DNA of 64,000 nt, from positions 31,199-95,198 of the forward strand of contig JAWCNV010000006.1 of the NCBI GenBank assembly GCA_038848185.1. The letters are read 5' to 3'. Each line of letters opens with the position of its first letter. Within the stretch, counting starts at the first letter, position 1. Both the position numbers and the translations under genes were made by a program. Source of the DNA: JAAOZP01 sp038848185. Lineage in GTDB: Archaea; Thermoproteota; EX4484-205; JAAOZP01. Below, one piece after another: positions 1 to 7,966 of this stretch. The notes beneath the pieces were generated by a model. The model was given only the letters and a program-made list of their open reading frames with translations, was not told the origin of the DNA and ran no database searches.

Positions 1-416
1 GACGCAATATAATACTCTCACCTTCAGGCATGCTTGAAGGAGGCCCAGTTATGGAGTACTTCAAGCTGATTGCTCCCCAGGAGGAGTCTACAGTAATCTT
101 CGTAAACTACCAGATAGAGGGGACACTGGGCAGCAGGGTTTTAAGCGGGCTGAGGGAGCTCACTATGCAGAACACTAATGGCAGGGTTGAAGCAATAACT
201 GTAAGAAGCATGGTTGAGAGGGTTGACGGTTTCTCAGGCCACTCGGACAGAAACCAGCTTTTAAACTATATTAGACGCGTATACACTAAGAGGGGCCCGC
301 TTTTCCTAGTCCACGGTGAGGCAAAGAAGCTTCAAAACATGAAGAAGATACTTGACAGGGTTTACGGGGACCACGTATATTCTCCGAGGCTTCTCGAAAC
401 ATACAGGGCTCTTTAA
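1..416 (+). CDS. beta-CASP ribonuclease (aCPSF-type), C-terminal part
   Basis: This is the 3' end of a gene that begins before the window; the frame is open from base 3 with no stop. The residues just before the first in-window Met read NIILSPSG, followed by MLEGGPV, as in the beta-CASP metallo-beta-lactamase RNases of archaea (aCPSF1/aCPSF2, related to CPSF73). The zinc-site motif SGHSD and the downstream LVHGE histidine motif are both present, so the visible part looks intact. Family members cleave RNA and act in 3'-end formation and termination. KH domains, if any, would lie upstream and cannot be seen, so aCPSF1 and aCPSF2 cannot be told apart. It is followed by a 117-base gap and then the LSm gene on the same strand. 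Confidence 0.85.
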   Translation, partial: RNIILSPSGMLEGGPVMEYFKLIAPQEESTVIFVNYQIEGTLGSRVLSGLRELTMQNTNGRVEAITVRSMVERVDGFSGHSDRNQLLNYIRRVYTKRGPLFLVHGEAKKLQNMKKILDRVYGDHVYSPRLLETYRAL

Positions 417-497
417 CTGCAACCTGTCGACCCAAGTATTTAAAAACTAACGAGGATTACCCTCCTTCTAATGGTTTGAGAATACTAGAATAGAAAA

Positions 498-509
498 AGT
501 ATTTATTTA
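498..509 (+). promoter_or_regulatory. TATA box of the LSm-L37e-translin operon
   Basis: The AT-rich stretch AGTATTTATTTA lies about 28 bases before the TTG at 534. That is the spacing expected for an archaeal TATA box on a leaderless transcript, and it supports TTG 534 as the start of the LSm gene rather than the later ATG at 552. Confidence 0.5.
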
Positions 510-533
510 GGCGGTTCTCAAAGACACTAAGAA

Positions 534-782
534 TTGTCTACAGACACCACGATGGAGCTGCTTCAAGAATCGCTCGGCAAAAGCATAATAGTGAAGCTGA
601 AGGGAGGCGTCAAGATACGCGGCATCCTAGACGGCTACGACCCGCATCTAAACATAGTCTTATCGGACGCGGAGGAGCTTAAGGGCAGTGAAACAGCCAA
701 GCTAGGGCTAATCGTGATAAGGGGTGACAACGTCATCCTGATTTCACCACCTATAGAGTATAAGCCTGAGGAGAAGGGATAG
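534..782 (+). CDS. Sm-like archaeal protein (LSm)
   Basis: This 82-residue protein has the two-part Sm fold. The Sm1 region is GKSIIVKLKGGVKIRGILDG followed by DPHLNIVLSDAEE, and the Sm2 region is LGLIVIRGDNVILISP. Archaeal LSm proteins form six- or seven-membered rings that bind U-rich RNA. The start is TTG at 534, chosen because a TATA box sits 25-30 bases upstream; the ATG at 552 is an alternative that would remove six residues. The L37e gene begins 7 bases after the stop, the common archaeal LSm-L37e pairing, so the two are very likely co-transcribed. Confidence 0.93.
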   Translation: MSTDTTMELLQESLGKSIIVKLKGGVKIRGILDGYDPHLNIVLSDAEELKGSETAKLGLIVIRGDNVILISPPIEYKPEEKG

Positions 783-789
783 ATAGAAA

Positions 790-990
790 ATGGGGAAGAC
801 TTCAGCAGGTACAACAGCCTTCGGAAGACTTCACAAGAAGAGCACCCACAGTATCTGCAGAAGGTGTGGGAGAAGATCCTTCAACGTGAGGAAGAAGTAC
901 TGCGCCGCATGCGGCTTCGGCAAATCTCCTAAGATCAGGAAATACTCTTGGCAGAATAAGACTCTTCAAAGAACAGTTAGGATAGTGTAG
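790..990 (+). CDS. rpl37e: 50S ribosomal protein L37e
   Basis: This 66-residue basic protein carries a four-cysteine zinc motif, CRRCGRRSFNVRKKYCAACG, typical of L37e, and begins MGKTSAGTTAFGRLHKKSTH like other family members. It is a structural component of the large ribosomal subunit. It sits 7 bases after the LSm gene and 3 bases before the translin gene in one operon. Length and cysteine spacing are normal. Confidence 0.97.
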   Translation: MGKTSAGTTAFGRLHKKSTHSICRRCGRRSFNVRKKYCAACGFGKSPKIRKYSWQNKTLQRTVRIV

Positions 991-993
991 GTC

Positions 994-1632
994 TTGCCGA
1001 GGGATTTAAATACTAGGATAAACCTACTTGTTAAAAGCTCCTACGACTTTCTGAGGAGGCAGGAGGATGCTAAATACGAGCTGCTGAGAATGATAAGCAG
1101 CCTCATTAAGAAATGCAGGCAGTCTGCTAAAGCATCCTACGCTAAGGATTTCCCTGCCTCAAGAAGGCTTTTGGAAAACATACAGAGAGACATCGTTAAG
1201 GTTGTGAAAACAGCTTCTGAAGATGGGATTAATGATACTTGGCCACCCATCATCCAAGCATATCAAGAGTTTCTTGAAGCCGTGTTCATATACTGGTTCA
1301 CATCTGGAAAAGAGTACAGGCTGAAAATAGAGCCCCCGCCAGCTTCAATACTCTACGCAGTGTCAGACCTTATAGGAGAGTTGAAGAGGGTGATGATGGA
1401 GCATCTTAGGAAGGGAGATTTAAAGAGGGCTGAGGAAACCTACCAGAGAATGGTACAGCTCTACGAGAACGTTTCCACGATTGCACTGGGTGACGCTGTC
1501 CTACCAGGTTTCAAGAGGAAGATAGATGTTAACAGAGCTTCTGTCGAATCGGCCTACGCGATACTGAACGAGGAACTTAGGAGAAAAGCCTTCCTGTCAT
1601 CCATGGAAAAATACTTTGAACAGCCGCGTTAA
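994..1632 (+). CDS. Translin family protein
   Basis: This 212-residue, largely helical protein matches the archaeal translin family: an N-terminal helix rich in basic residues, the central segment around WPPIIQAYQEFLEAVFIYWF, and a C-terminal segment LGDAVLPGFKRKIDVNRASV. Translins are single-stranded nucleic acid binding proteins that assemble into rings; the archaeal role is not settled. It starts with TTG 3 bases after the L37e stop, and its end overlaps the start of the endonuclease V gene by 17 bases, so translational coupling is likely. Confidence 0.85.
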   Translation: MPRDLNTRINLLVKSSYDFLRRQEDAKYELLRMISSLIKKCRQSAKASYAKDFPASRRLLENIQRDIVKVVKTASEDGINDTWPPIIQAYQEFLEAVFIYWFTSGKEYRLKIEPPPASILYAVSDLIGELKRVMMEHLRKGDLKRAEETYQRMVQLYENVSTIALGDAVLPGFKRKIDVNRASVESAYAILNEELRRKAFLSSMEKYFEQPR

Positions 1633-2281
1633 CACGGGCAGCGGAAAGCAGAAGACTGGTCTCGACCCGCTTCTATATTATAGGCTCTGCAAAATACAGG
1701 AGGCCCTCTCCAAGAGGGTGGTTGTCTCAGATGAGTGGCTTGAAAGAGTTCGAAGAGTCGCAGGGGTTGACGCCGCCTACATGGAGAATTTAGCTGCCGT
1801 AGGCTTCTCGGTTTACAGTATTCTTGAGAACAGGATAACCTTGGTAAGCGTTTCAAGAGCCTTTTCTAAAATGCCGTATATCTCGACCCTCCTATGCTTC
1901 AAGGAGGGCCCCATCGTTTTAAAAAGGCTCAGAAGATTCATCAACGATTATGACCTCCTAATTGTTAATGGCCATGGTTTAGCCCATCCTAGGAGGTGCG
2001 GCCTCGCAACCTACTTGGGGATAATGCTTAAAAAACCCGTTATCGGCGTGGCTAAGAAACCCCTTGGAAACCCGGAGGCAGAACATAACGTTAACAATTT
2101 AAGAATGTTCGAAGACAAGTATTATTATAGTGTAGGCAACATGATGACCCTGGAGGGAGCGTCCAGAATCCTTAGAAGAACCACTCCGGGAGACTCTAAA
2201 CTACCCATCCCGCTAGAGGCTGCTCACAGGTTCTCCGTTAAAATGCTTAGGGAGATGGTTAAGAATGCTGAAAGAGTATAA
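1616..2281 (+). CDS. nfi: Endonuclease V-like protein with altered active site
   Basis: This 221-residue protein has the endonuclease V fold. GVDAAY holds the first metal-binding Asp, the conserved Glu is in LLCFKEGP, the segment NGHGLAHPRRCGLATYLG is followed by KPVIGVAKKPLG, and a C-terminal AAHRF supplies the conserved His. Endonuclease V cuts next to deoxyinosine in DNA (or inosine in RNA). In characterised enzymes the motif before GHGLAHP is DG (Asp110 in Thermotoga maritima); here it is NG, codon AAT. Activity may therefore be reduced or changed. The TTG start overlaps the translin gene and the 3' end overlaps ribK by 17 bases. Confidence 0.85.
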   Translation: MNSRVNTGSGKQKTGLDPLLYYRLCKIQEALSKRVVVSDEWLERVRRVAGVDAAYMENLAAVGFSVYSILENRITLVSVSRAFSKMPYISTLLCFKEGPIVLKRLRRFINDYDLLIVNGHGLAHPRRCGLATYLGIMLKKPVIGVAKKPLGNPEAEHNVNNLRMFEDKYYYSVGNMMTLEGASRILRRTTPGDSKLPIPLEAAHRFSVKMLREMVKNAERV

Positions 2282-2954
2282 GAAGACTTACATGCTGCTT
2301 GCAATAGCCAAGCTGATCGAGGAGGGGAGAACACCTATTTCAACAAGAGAGCTCTCTAAGGAAATAGGCATGTCGCACCAGTCAGCCGCAAGGTATCTTA
2401 AGGAGCTTGAGAAAGAGAAGCTTATAGAGACCATGATGTCCCCGAAAGGCCGTATAGTAAAACTGTCGAACAAAGGGCTTGACCAGATTAAGCTTCACGC
2501 AGGCTCATTGCTATCCATGGTTAACAAGGTTTACGTTACCCACGTGTTCACTGGAAAAGTTTTCACAGGGCTGGGTGAGGGAGCATACTATATTTCAAAA
2601 AAGCCGTATCTCGATCAGTTTCAATCCAAGCTGGGTTACCAACCCTACCCGGGCACCCTGAACCTGAGGATAGAGCAGTACATGGATCAGCTTCTACTGG
2701 CTGAGAGAATGTCTAAGCCACCTATATTTATACAGGGCTTCACGAACCATGAGAGGGCTTTTGGAGACGGGTACTGTTACCCTGTAATCGTGAACGGCAT
2801 CTACGAGGGAGCAATAGTTAAAGCAATAAGAACAGTCTACGATAATTCTGTGGTTGAAATAATCTCTCCCCATAACCTTAGGAAGGAGCTTAACCTTAAG
2901 GATGGGGACAAGGTTACGTTTGTCTTTAAGACTGCCGCGATAAGAGAAGAATAG
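2265..2954 (+). CDS. ribK: CTP-dependent riboflavin kinase with N-terminal HTH
   Basis: This 229-residue two-domain protein has an N-terminal winged helix-turn-helix (about residues 5-75: TRELSKEIGMSHQSAARYLKELEKE) and a C-terminal archaeal RibK domain (about 90-225) with GEGAYYISKKPY, GYQPYPGTLNLRI and FGDGYCYPVIVNGI. RibK makes FMN from riboflavin using CTP. HTH-RibK fusions (RbkR) are known in archaea and may also regulate riboflavin genes. The ATG lies inside the end of the endonuclease V gene. The next gene, on the opposite strand, is FAD synthase, so both steps from riboflavin to FAD are encoded here. Confidence 0.92.
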   Translation: MLKEYKKTYMLLAIAKLIEEGRTPISTRELSKEIGMSHQSAARYLKELEKEKLIETMMSPKGRIVKLSNKGLDQIKLHAGSLLSMVNKVYVTHVFTGKVFTGLGEGAYYISKKPYLDQFQSKLGYQPYPGTLNLRIEQYMDQLLLAERMSKPPIFIQGFTNHERAFGDGYCYPVIVNGIYEGAIVKAIRTVYDNSVVEIISPHNLRKELNLKDGDKVTFVFKTAAIREE

Positions 2955-2978
2955 AAGCCCTAGGGAACATCCTTATCT

Positions 2979-3422
2979 TTAAACATCTCTAATCCGCTCT
3001 ATTATCTTACTGGTACTCATGTTGAAAAACTTCCTCATCCTGATAGTCTTAACCCTGAGCTCCAGTTCACCTATAACCCTACGGGTCTTCTCCATGATAG
3101 CAGTCTGATCGTAGCCGAACACAATAATATCAGGCCTAATCCTCCTCAGAAACCATGCAATGTTTCTCTCGATGTTTCCACGCCTACCGATGTAAACAGC
3201 GTCAACAGGCTTAAGTCGGGAGAGCATGAGAGCCCTGTCCCTAGCCCTGAACATTGGACTCCTACCCTTACTCTTCCTGACGACACTGTCACAAGCAACA
3301 ATAACTATCAGCCTACCGTTTCTACCAGCAAGACGCTTAGCCTCCTCAAGAAACCTGATGTGGCCGGGATGAATAATGTCAAACACTCCAGTAGTAAGAA
3401 CAACCCTGCCTCTTCCACTCAT
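2979..3422 (-). CDS. ribL: FAD synthase RibL
   Basis: This archaeal RibL-type cytidylyltransferase-fold enzyme transfers AMP to FMN to make FAD. The nucleotide-binding motif TTGVFDIIHPGHIRFLEEAK contains HxGH, and FGYDQ and STSKIIERI follow near the C-terminus. The ATG at 3422 (147 residues) is preferred over the GTG at 3440, because a TATA box (CTTTTATAG on the minus strand, about 3443-3451) lies about 25 bases before 3422 and nearly touches 3440. The gene converges on ribK with 24 bases between the stops. Confidence 0.9.
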   Translation of the reverse strand: MSGRGRVVLTTGVFDIIHPGHIRFLEEAKRLAGRNGRLIVIVACDSVVRKSKGRSPMFRARDRALMLSRLKPVDAVYIGRRGNIERNIAWFLRRIRPDIIVFGYDQTAIMEKTRRVIGELELRVKTIRMRKFFNMSTSKIIERIRDV

Positions 3423-3496
3423 ACCGGATTCTCCACACACCGCTATAAAAGCATCGGTTAAAAGTTTTTAAAATCCTAGGTAAAACATTAAGCCGA

Positions 3497-3585
3497 GGGC
3501 CCGTAGCTCAGCATGGCAGAGCAGCAGCCTCTTAAACAAGAATGGAGTCAGCTGAGGGTCGAGGGTTCAAATCCCTCCGGGCCCG
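3497..3585 (+). tRNA. tRNA-Lys(CUU) with a 15-nt intron
   Basis: The acceptor strands GGGCCCG and CGGGCCC pair fully, the D arm is GCTC/GAGC and the T arm GAGGG-TTCAAAT-CCCTC, with discriminator G. The anticodon loop reads CTCTTAA (anticodon CUU, Lys) once about 15 bases after position 37 (AACAAGAATGGAGTC) are removed. Total length is 89, against 74 for the spliced form. The intron sits at the usual archaeal 37/38 position. Base pair 27-43 would be a G-A mismatch. Confidence 0.88.
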
Positions 3586-3713
3586 CTAATCTGGCAGTCA
3601 TGCGTTTAAGCTCCGCATCTTAGATCCATGTTACCATGTTTAATTTTATAGGTGAGCAGTTAATCTGGTTAGGAGAAGGAGTAAACTGCAGATACGGATG
3701 GAAGCCTGTATGT

Positions 3714-6074
3714 TTATCTTCGCACTTGGATGATTATGCTAGCAGTAGGAACCCCGTCTGTGGCAGCGGTGAGAACGATTTCTCCCGGTTCACCGTTGGC
3801 ACGGACAACTACCATTGCACGCCCCTCATGAACTCTACGCTGATTCCCAACATACATTTCTTCAGAAACTGGGTTGCCAGTGCCCACGGCCACTATAGAA
3901 CCAACACCATAGGCAGTGAAATAAATATTGTTGGTTGCGTTATGGCAAATATTTCCTGAAGAATCCACCAGCTCCACGGTAACATAAGATAGGTCTCCGA
4001 ATTCTGCCTTTAACACATTGCGGTCAGGTTTCAGACGAATATTTGCAGGTTTCCCTGCTGTTCTCAACACAGTGCGGGAGGCTTCAACACCCTTCTCGTA
4101 TCCGACTGCCACTAGTTCACCAGGCTCGTAGACAATCCTGAAGGAAGCAATATACCGGTTGGGCTTCCCCGCTGGTTTTCGACCTAGTGACCTACCGTTG
4201 AGTAAGAGTTCAACCTCGCTGTTGAGGCTGTATACGTCTACCATTATCGGCTTACCCTCGTAACCCGGCCAAGTCCATGAGGATACCACATCAGGCCAGC
4301 CCCAGAGTGAGATATGAGGTTTCTTATTGTAATTCTCTGGTTTATGAACCGCGATATATGGGGCTTTAGATATCCCCCAAACGCAGTCACGGTAGTATGA
4401 TTGAGGCCTTTTGAAGCCACAAATATCAATGTCTCCGCAGAATGCTTGGTGCCAAGGATATGATCCTAGAAATGGAAACTCGCCTTCTTCATAACTGACC
4501 CGTCCAATACCGGCTTCACCAAGATAGTCTAGAGCAGTCCAGACGAAATCACCGATGACATAGGGTAGTTTTTCAACCGCTTCCCAGTAGTCGTAAACCA
4601 TCTGAGGGAAGCTCTCCGTACAGCATATTATACGATTGGGAAAGGTTTTTCCATCGCTATCGTAGCGATGCAGCATATAGTTGTAGCCTACCACATCCAG
4701 AGGCTCTGTGAACTTGGAAGAATGCTCAATCCAGAGTTCGTCAGGAATTCTCCGGTCAGAAGATTCGACCAAAGAGTAGAGAGAAGATTCGGTCAGAGCA
4801 CTTGTAATAGCCCTCGTATTATCTAGGCTACGGATAAATTCCGCCAATCTGCGTGAATAAGCATAGCCCTCGGAGAATCCGGTTAATTCCGGGATTTCAT
4901 TGCCAATCGACCACATGATGATGCATGGATGATTACGGTCGCGAAGAATCATGGAAGCCAGGTCTCTCTGCCACCACTCCTCGAAATACATACTGTAATC
5001 ATTAGGGTTTTTAGACTCACGCCAGCAATCGAAGATCTCGTCTATTACCAGCATGCCCAGCTTGTCGCAAGCATCTAGAAAAGCCGGGGAGGGCGGGTTG
5101 TGGGCGCACCTTACTGCATTGTAACCATTAGCTTTAAGCAGCTCAACCTTGCGCTCCTCAGCCCGGTCATATGACGCTGCTCCAAGCAGCCCACAGTCAT
5201 GGTGTACACATCCTCCCCTAAGCTTAATGGGTACACCGTTCAATTGGAAGCCTTTTTTCACGTCGAAAGATATGGAGCGGATTCCCACATTAGTCTTAGT
5301 CCTGTCAACAACTGTGCCATCCCGTATAACTTCACTTCTCAGAATATAAAGGAACGGATTCTCCAAGGACCAGAGTTTTGGAGAAGACACCTTGAGGCCC
5401 TGAGCAGCCTCAGCTGAACCGCCGGCAGGAGCCTTCAGTTCAACTTCTCCTTTTGCAACTTCTAGACCTGAGGCTGTCAGCAGCGTTGAACGGACAGTGA
5501 CACTGGCTGCTGTGGGACCAGTATTTTCAACAGTGGTCTTAACTGAAACAATAGAGGCGTCGGAGGAAACTTTTGGAGTCGTCACATAAACACCCCAAGG
5601 AGGAATGTAGATTTTCTCGCCGACCAGCAACCATACATGGCGGTAAATACCTGAGCCACTGTACCAACGGGTATTTGGGTGAGCACTATTATTCACAAAG
5701 ACACGGATTTTATTATCCCGACCATGAAGCAAATAAGGCGTCACATCGCAAAGGAAACTGGTGTAACCATAGGGGTGTCTGGCCACAAGATTGTTGTTGA
5801 AATGCACCGCAGCATTCATATATACGCCTTCAAACTCGAGAAGGATTTTCTTATCCTTCCAATCCTCAGGGACGAATAGTGTTTTTTCATAAGTCGCCAT
5901 GCCTCCTGGAAAAAAGCCGTTAGCAGCACCCGCAGGTGCATTTGGATCACGTTTTTGAATAATGCTGAAATCATGAGGTAAATCCACGATTATTCTTTCA
6001 GCCTGCTTTGCGAACGAGCCTTGGGCTACGCCAAAATTGAAAAACCATTGCCTATCCAGATTATATCGCTTCAT
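3714..6074 (-). CDS. GH2 family beta-galactosidase/beta-glycosidase
   Basis: This 786-residue protein has the bacterial-type GH2 order: a sugar-binding jelly roll (about 1-180), an Ig-like domain (180-280), a TIM barrel (280-600), a DUF4982-like domain (about 605-680, PIMVDVYSLNSEVELLLNG) and a C-terminal Ig-like domain. The acid/base Glu is E393 in SIGNEIPE and the likely nucleophile is E487 in CCTESFP. There is no signal peptide, so it should act in the cytoplasm on imported oligosaccharides. GH2 also includes glucuronidases and mannosidases, so the substrate is not certain. It lies beside GH30 and GH10 genes in one island, and its strong similarity to bacterial enzymes suggests transfer. 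Confidence 0.9.
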   Translation of the reverse strand: MKRYNLDRQWFFNFGVAQGSFAKQAERIIVDLPHDFSIIQKRDPNAPAGAANGFFPGGMATYEKTLFVPEDWKDKKILLEFEGVYMNAAVHFNNNLVARHPYGYTSFLCDVTPYLLHGRDNKIRVFVNNSAHPNTRWYSGSGIYRHVWLLVGEKIYIPPWGVYVTTPKVSSDASIVSVKTTVENTGPTAASVTVRSTLLTASGLEVAKGEVELKAPAGGSAEAAQGLKVSSPKLWSLENPFLYILRSEVIRDGTVVDRTKTNVGIRSISFDVKKGFQLNGVPIKLRGGCVHHDCGLLGAASYDRAEERKVELLKANGYNAVRCAHNPPSPAFLDACDKLGMLVIDEIFDCWRESKNPNDYSMYFEEWWQRDLASMILRDRNHPCIIMWSIGNEIPELTGFSEGYAYSRRLAEFIRSLDNTRAITSALTESSLYSLVESSDRRIPDELWIEHSSKFTEPLDVVGYNYMLHRYDSDGKTFPNRIICCTESFPQMVYDYWEAVEKLPYVIGDFVWTALDYLGEAGIGRVSYEEGEFPFLGSYPWHQAFCGDIDICGFKRPQSYYRDCVWGISKAPYIAVHKPENYNKKPHISLWGWPDVVSSWTWPGYEGKPIMVDVYSLNSEVELLLNGRSLGRKPAGKPNRYIASFRIVYEPGELVAVGYEKGVEASRTVLRTAGKPANIRLKPDRNVLKAEFGDLSYVTVELVDSSGNICHNATNNIYFTAYGVGSIVAVGTGNPVSEEMYVGNQRRVHEGRAMVVVRANGEPGEIVLTAATDGVPTASIIIQVRR

Positions 6075-6425
6075 CAGTTAACAGCCTCCTATTCTGCAAG
6101 CCTTATTTTTATTTTTTACCTAATAAAATTCACCTTGTAGGCTTCCGCTTACCCTTTATAAGGATGTGATAAACCCGGTTTACGCTTATAGGCTTGTACC
6201 CTACTGAACATAGCTTCCTTGACATACCACGCGCAGCCTTAACATCACCCTGTTGAATCACACATCGCTTACAGCTTAACGACATAATCCGTATATAATT
6301 GCTTACCATTCTTTGGTTATTTTCTTAGCCTGCTTACGATACGTTTGTGGCTTAGACGAAGAAACCCGAAGCAAGATGTATGCCGATAGTAGAGCAGCAG
6401 AATTTTAAATGATGAGGAACCTGCA
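6075..6425. other. Intergenic region in the glycosidase island
   Basis: This 351-base spacer lies between the GH30 and GH2 genes. It holds no intact gene. Its left part contains a 51-codon minus-strand frame that resembles the C-terminal tail of a TnpB transposon protein, described separately. I see no convincing terminal repeats or target duplication. Confidence 0.4.
6130..6285 (-). pseudogene. Possible TnpB (IS605/IS1341-type) C-terminal relic
   Basis: A 51-residue frame begins MSLSCKRCV and contains GDVKAARGMSRKL followed by SVGYKP. TnpB proteins end with a CxxC zinc finger and a tail of the form RDVNAARNI followed by a short SVGHKP-like stretch, which this resembles. The second cysteine pair is missing and the upstream RuvC domain is absent, so it could only be a decayed end fragment. 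The match is short and may be chance. Confidence 0.35.
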
Positions 6426-7814
6426 TCATCCGAATAGGGTTGTTATGCTTTCCGGCGGAACGGCCACATCTAGCAGGTTATTAGATACTGTTATATCGCC
6501 AATATAAGCACAGTTTTCAGATTTTGATGTACGGTACTGTTTGAATAACAGGGGTGAAACGTTTTTCAGATTTATTTTCATGTTGATAGTATCTTGACTC
6601 TCGTTTATGATAATGATCGTCACATGATTATCAGCCTCATTAAGATATGCAGAGACCAGTATTTTCTGAATATTGGATGCAGCATATATTCTTCTCGATC
6701 CTGGAGTGATGAACCCAGAATATTGTTTTACAGCATAGAATGTCGGATTAACCCTATAGCTATTGTCACTAGGGTTTACGCTAATCAAACCGCCTTTCAT
6801 GTACCAGAATAAGCCCCATACAAAGTATGCAGAGGCGTTTTCAACAGTTAGCACATTATGTATATGGTGAGCTGTAGCAAGCGCCTCCTTAAACGTTCCG
6901 ATATTAGCGTCTTCCGAACAGCTGTATTCTGTCTGCCATACCGGTCTTTTGAACTGAGCACCGTATCCTGCAATAGTTTCCATCTGAATGGTCTCCTCAT
7001 CCGGGTTGAAGAAGCTGACGTCATAAAGATGGTGAGCAAAAACCTCCACGTATTGAGCAGCCTCCGCATCATACATTATAAGAGGTATATATCTTACAGC
7101 GCCGGAGCAACCTGCAGCTTCGGGAACCATTATTTTCGTTGATAAACCCTCAGCCCTAAACTTAGCACCCACGATCTTGATAAGGTCCCTTAGTTGCTCA
7201 GGGGTATATGTACATGTTTCCCACTTATCGGTTGAAAAATCAGGTTCATTCTGCAGGCTTATCCAGCCTATATCTATACCAAAGCGATTTTTATACCCTA
7301 TTATGTAGGCAGCTAGAAACTCTGCGAATTCCTCGTACATTTCAGGAAGAAGATAACCTCCTCCTTTCTCCTCACCCGTGTTCTTCATCCATCTGGGTGG
7401 ACTCCACACAGAAGCCATGAATTTCGTAACCCCCCTTTCCTTAGCTTGTTGTGCATTCCAAATCTGCCTATCACTCGCTATGCTGAAATGGAATGCGTCC
7501 CAATTAAAGTTATTAGGGTCAGCATCATCGTTAACCCTTTCAACATCAGTCCACACCCTTAACCGGTAGATGCTTATACCAAGGTCGGAGAACAATAGGT
7601 CAAGAACCTTTGTTCTACTAGGCTCTTTCAAGAGCATTACTGATGATTCATAATAAGCTCCGGATCCCCCGAAACCTTCAATCTCTTGATATTTTATCGA
7701 GCCATCAACTGTCACCACATTCTCTTTAGATACTACCCCAGTTCCTAAGAAAAAGATAATTGCAGCAGAGGTTGCTGACAACAGGATTACGATTAAAGAT
7801 TTCTTCAAAGCCAT
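6426..7814 (-). CDS. Secreted GH30 family glycoside hydrolase (xylanase-like)
   Basis: This 462-residue protein has an N-terminal signal/anchor (residues 5-24, hydrophobic after two Lys), a TIM barrel and a C-terminal beta domain. GH30 signatures are the substrate-entry motif IEGFGGSGAYYE, acid/base E190 in ISLQNEPDF and nucleophile E296 in VWQTEYSC. GH30 enzymes cleave xylan, glucuronoxylan or beta-1,6-glucan; the neighbouring GH10 xylanase favours xylan. The gene is transcribed divergently from GH10, with a 152-base shared upstream region. A TATA-like GATTTATTTT lies about 27 bases before the ATG. Confidence 0.9.
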   Translation of the reverse strand: MALKKSLIVILLSATSAAIIFFLGTGVVSKENVVTVDGSIKYQEIEGFGGSGAYYESSVMLLKEPSRTKVLDLLFSDLGISIYRLRVWTDVERVNDDADPNNFNWDAFHFSIASDRQIWNAQQAKERGVTKFMASVWSPPRWMKNTGEEKGGGYLLPEMYEEFAEFLAAYIIGYKNRFGIDIGWISLQNEPDFSTDKWETCTYTPEQLRDLIKIVGAKFRAEGLSTKIMVPEAAGCSGAVRYIPLIMYDAEAAQYVEVFAHHLYDVSFFNPDEETIQMETIAGYGAQFKRPVWQTEYSCSEDANIGTFKEALATAHHIHNVLTVENASAYFVWGLFWYMKGGLISVNPSDNSYRVNPTFYAVKQYSGFITPGSRRIYAASNIQKILVSAYLNEADNHVTIIIINESQDTINMKINLKNVSPLLFKQYRTSKSENCAYIGDITVSNNLLDVAVPPESITTLFG

Positions 7815-7966
7815 ATTTGTGGTCCTTCTAAGGAAAATAAATCTTTTCTTTTTACTTATTCTTGACTAATACGCTCATTCATAAACACAGAACTTATCAT
7901 GAGTGTAACAAGTTTTATTCATCTCGCAGAGAACTTTTATATAAAAGTTTTGGATACTAATGCAGG

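Noticed and set aside
3636..3959. A 107-codon plus-strand frame over the end of the GH2 gene
   Set aside because: It lies mostly inside the well-supported minus-strand GH2 gene and has no recognisable sequence; a shadow frame.
6364..6378. 15-base match ACCCGAAGCAAGATG shared with the minus strand at 36508-36522, as a possible mobile-element end
   Set aside because: Several 15-base matches are expected by chance in 64 kb counted on both strands, and no flanking similarity exists.
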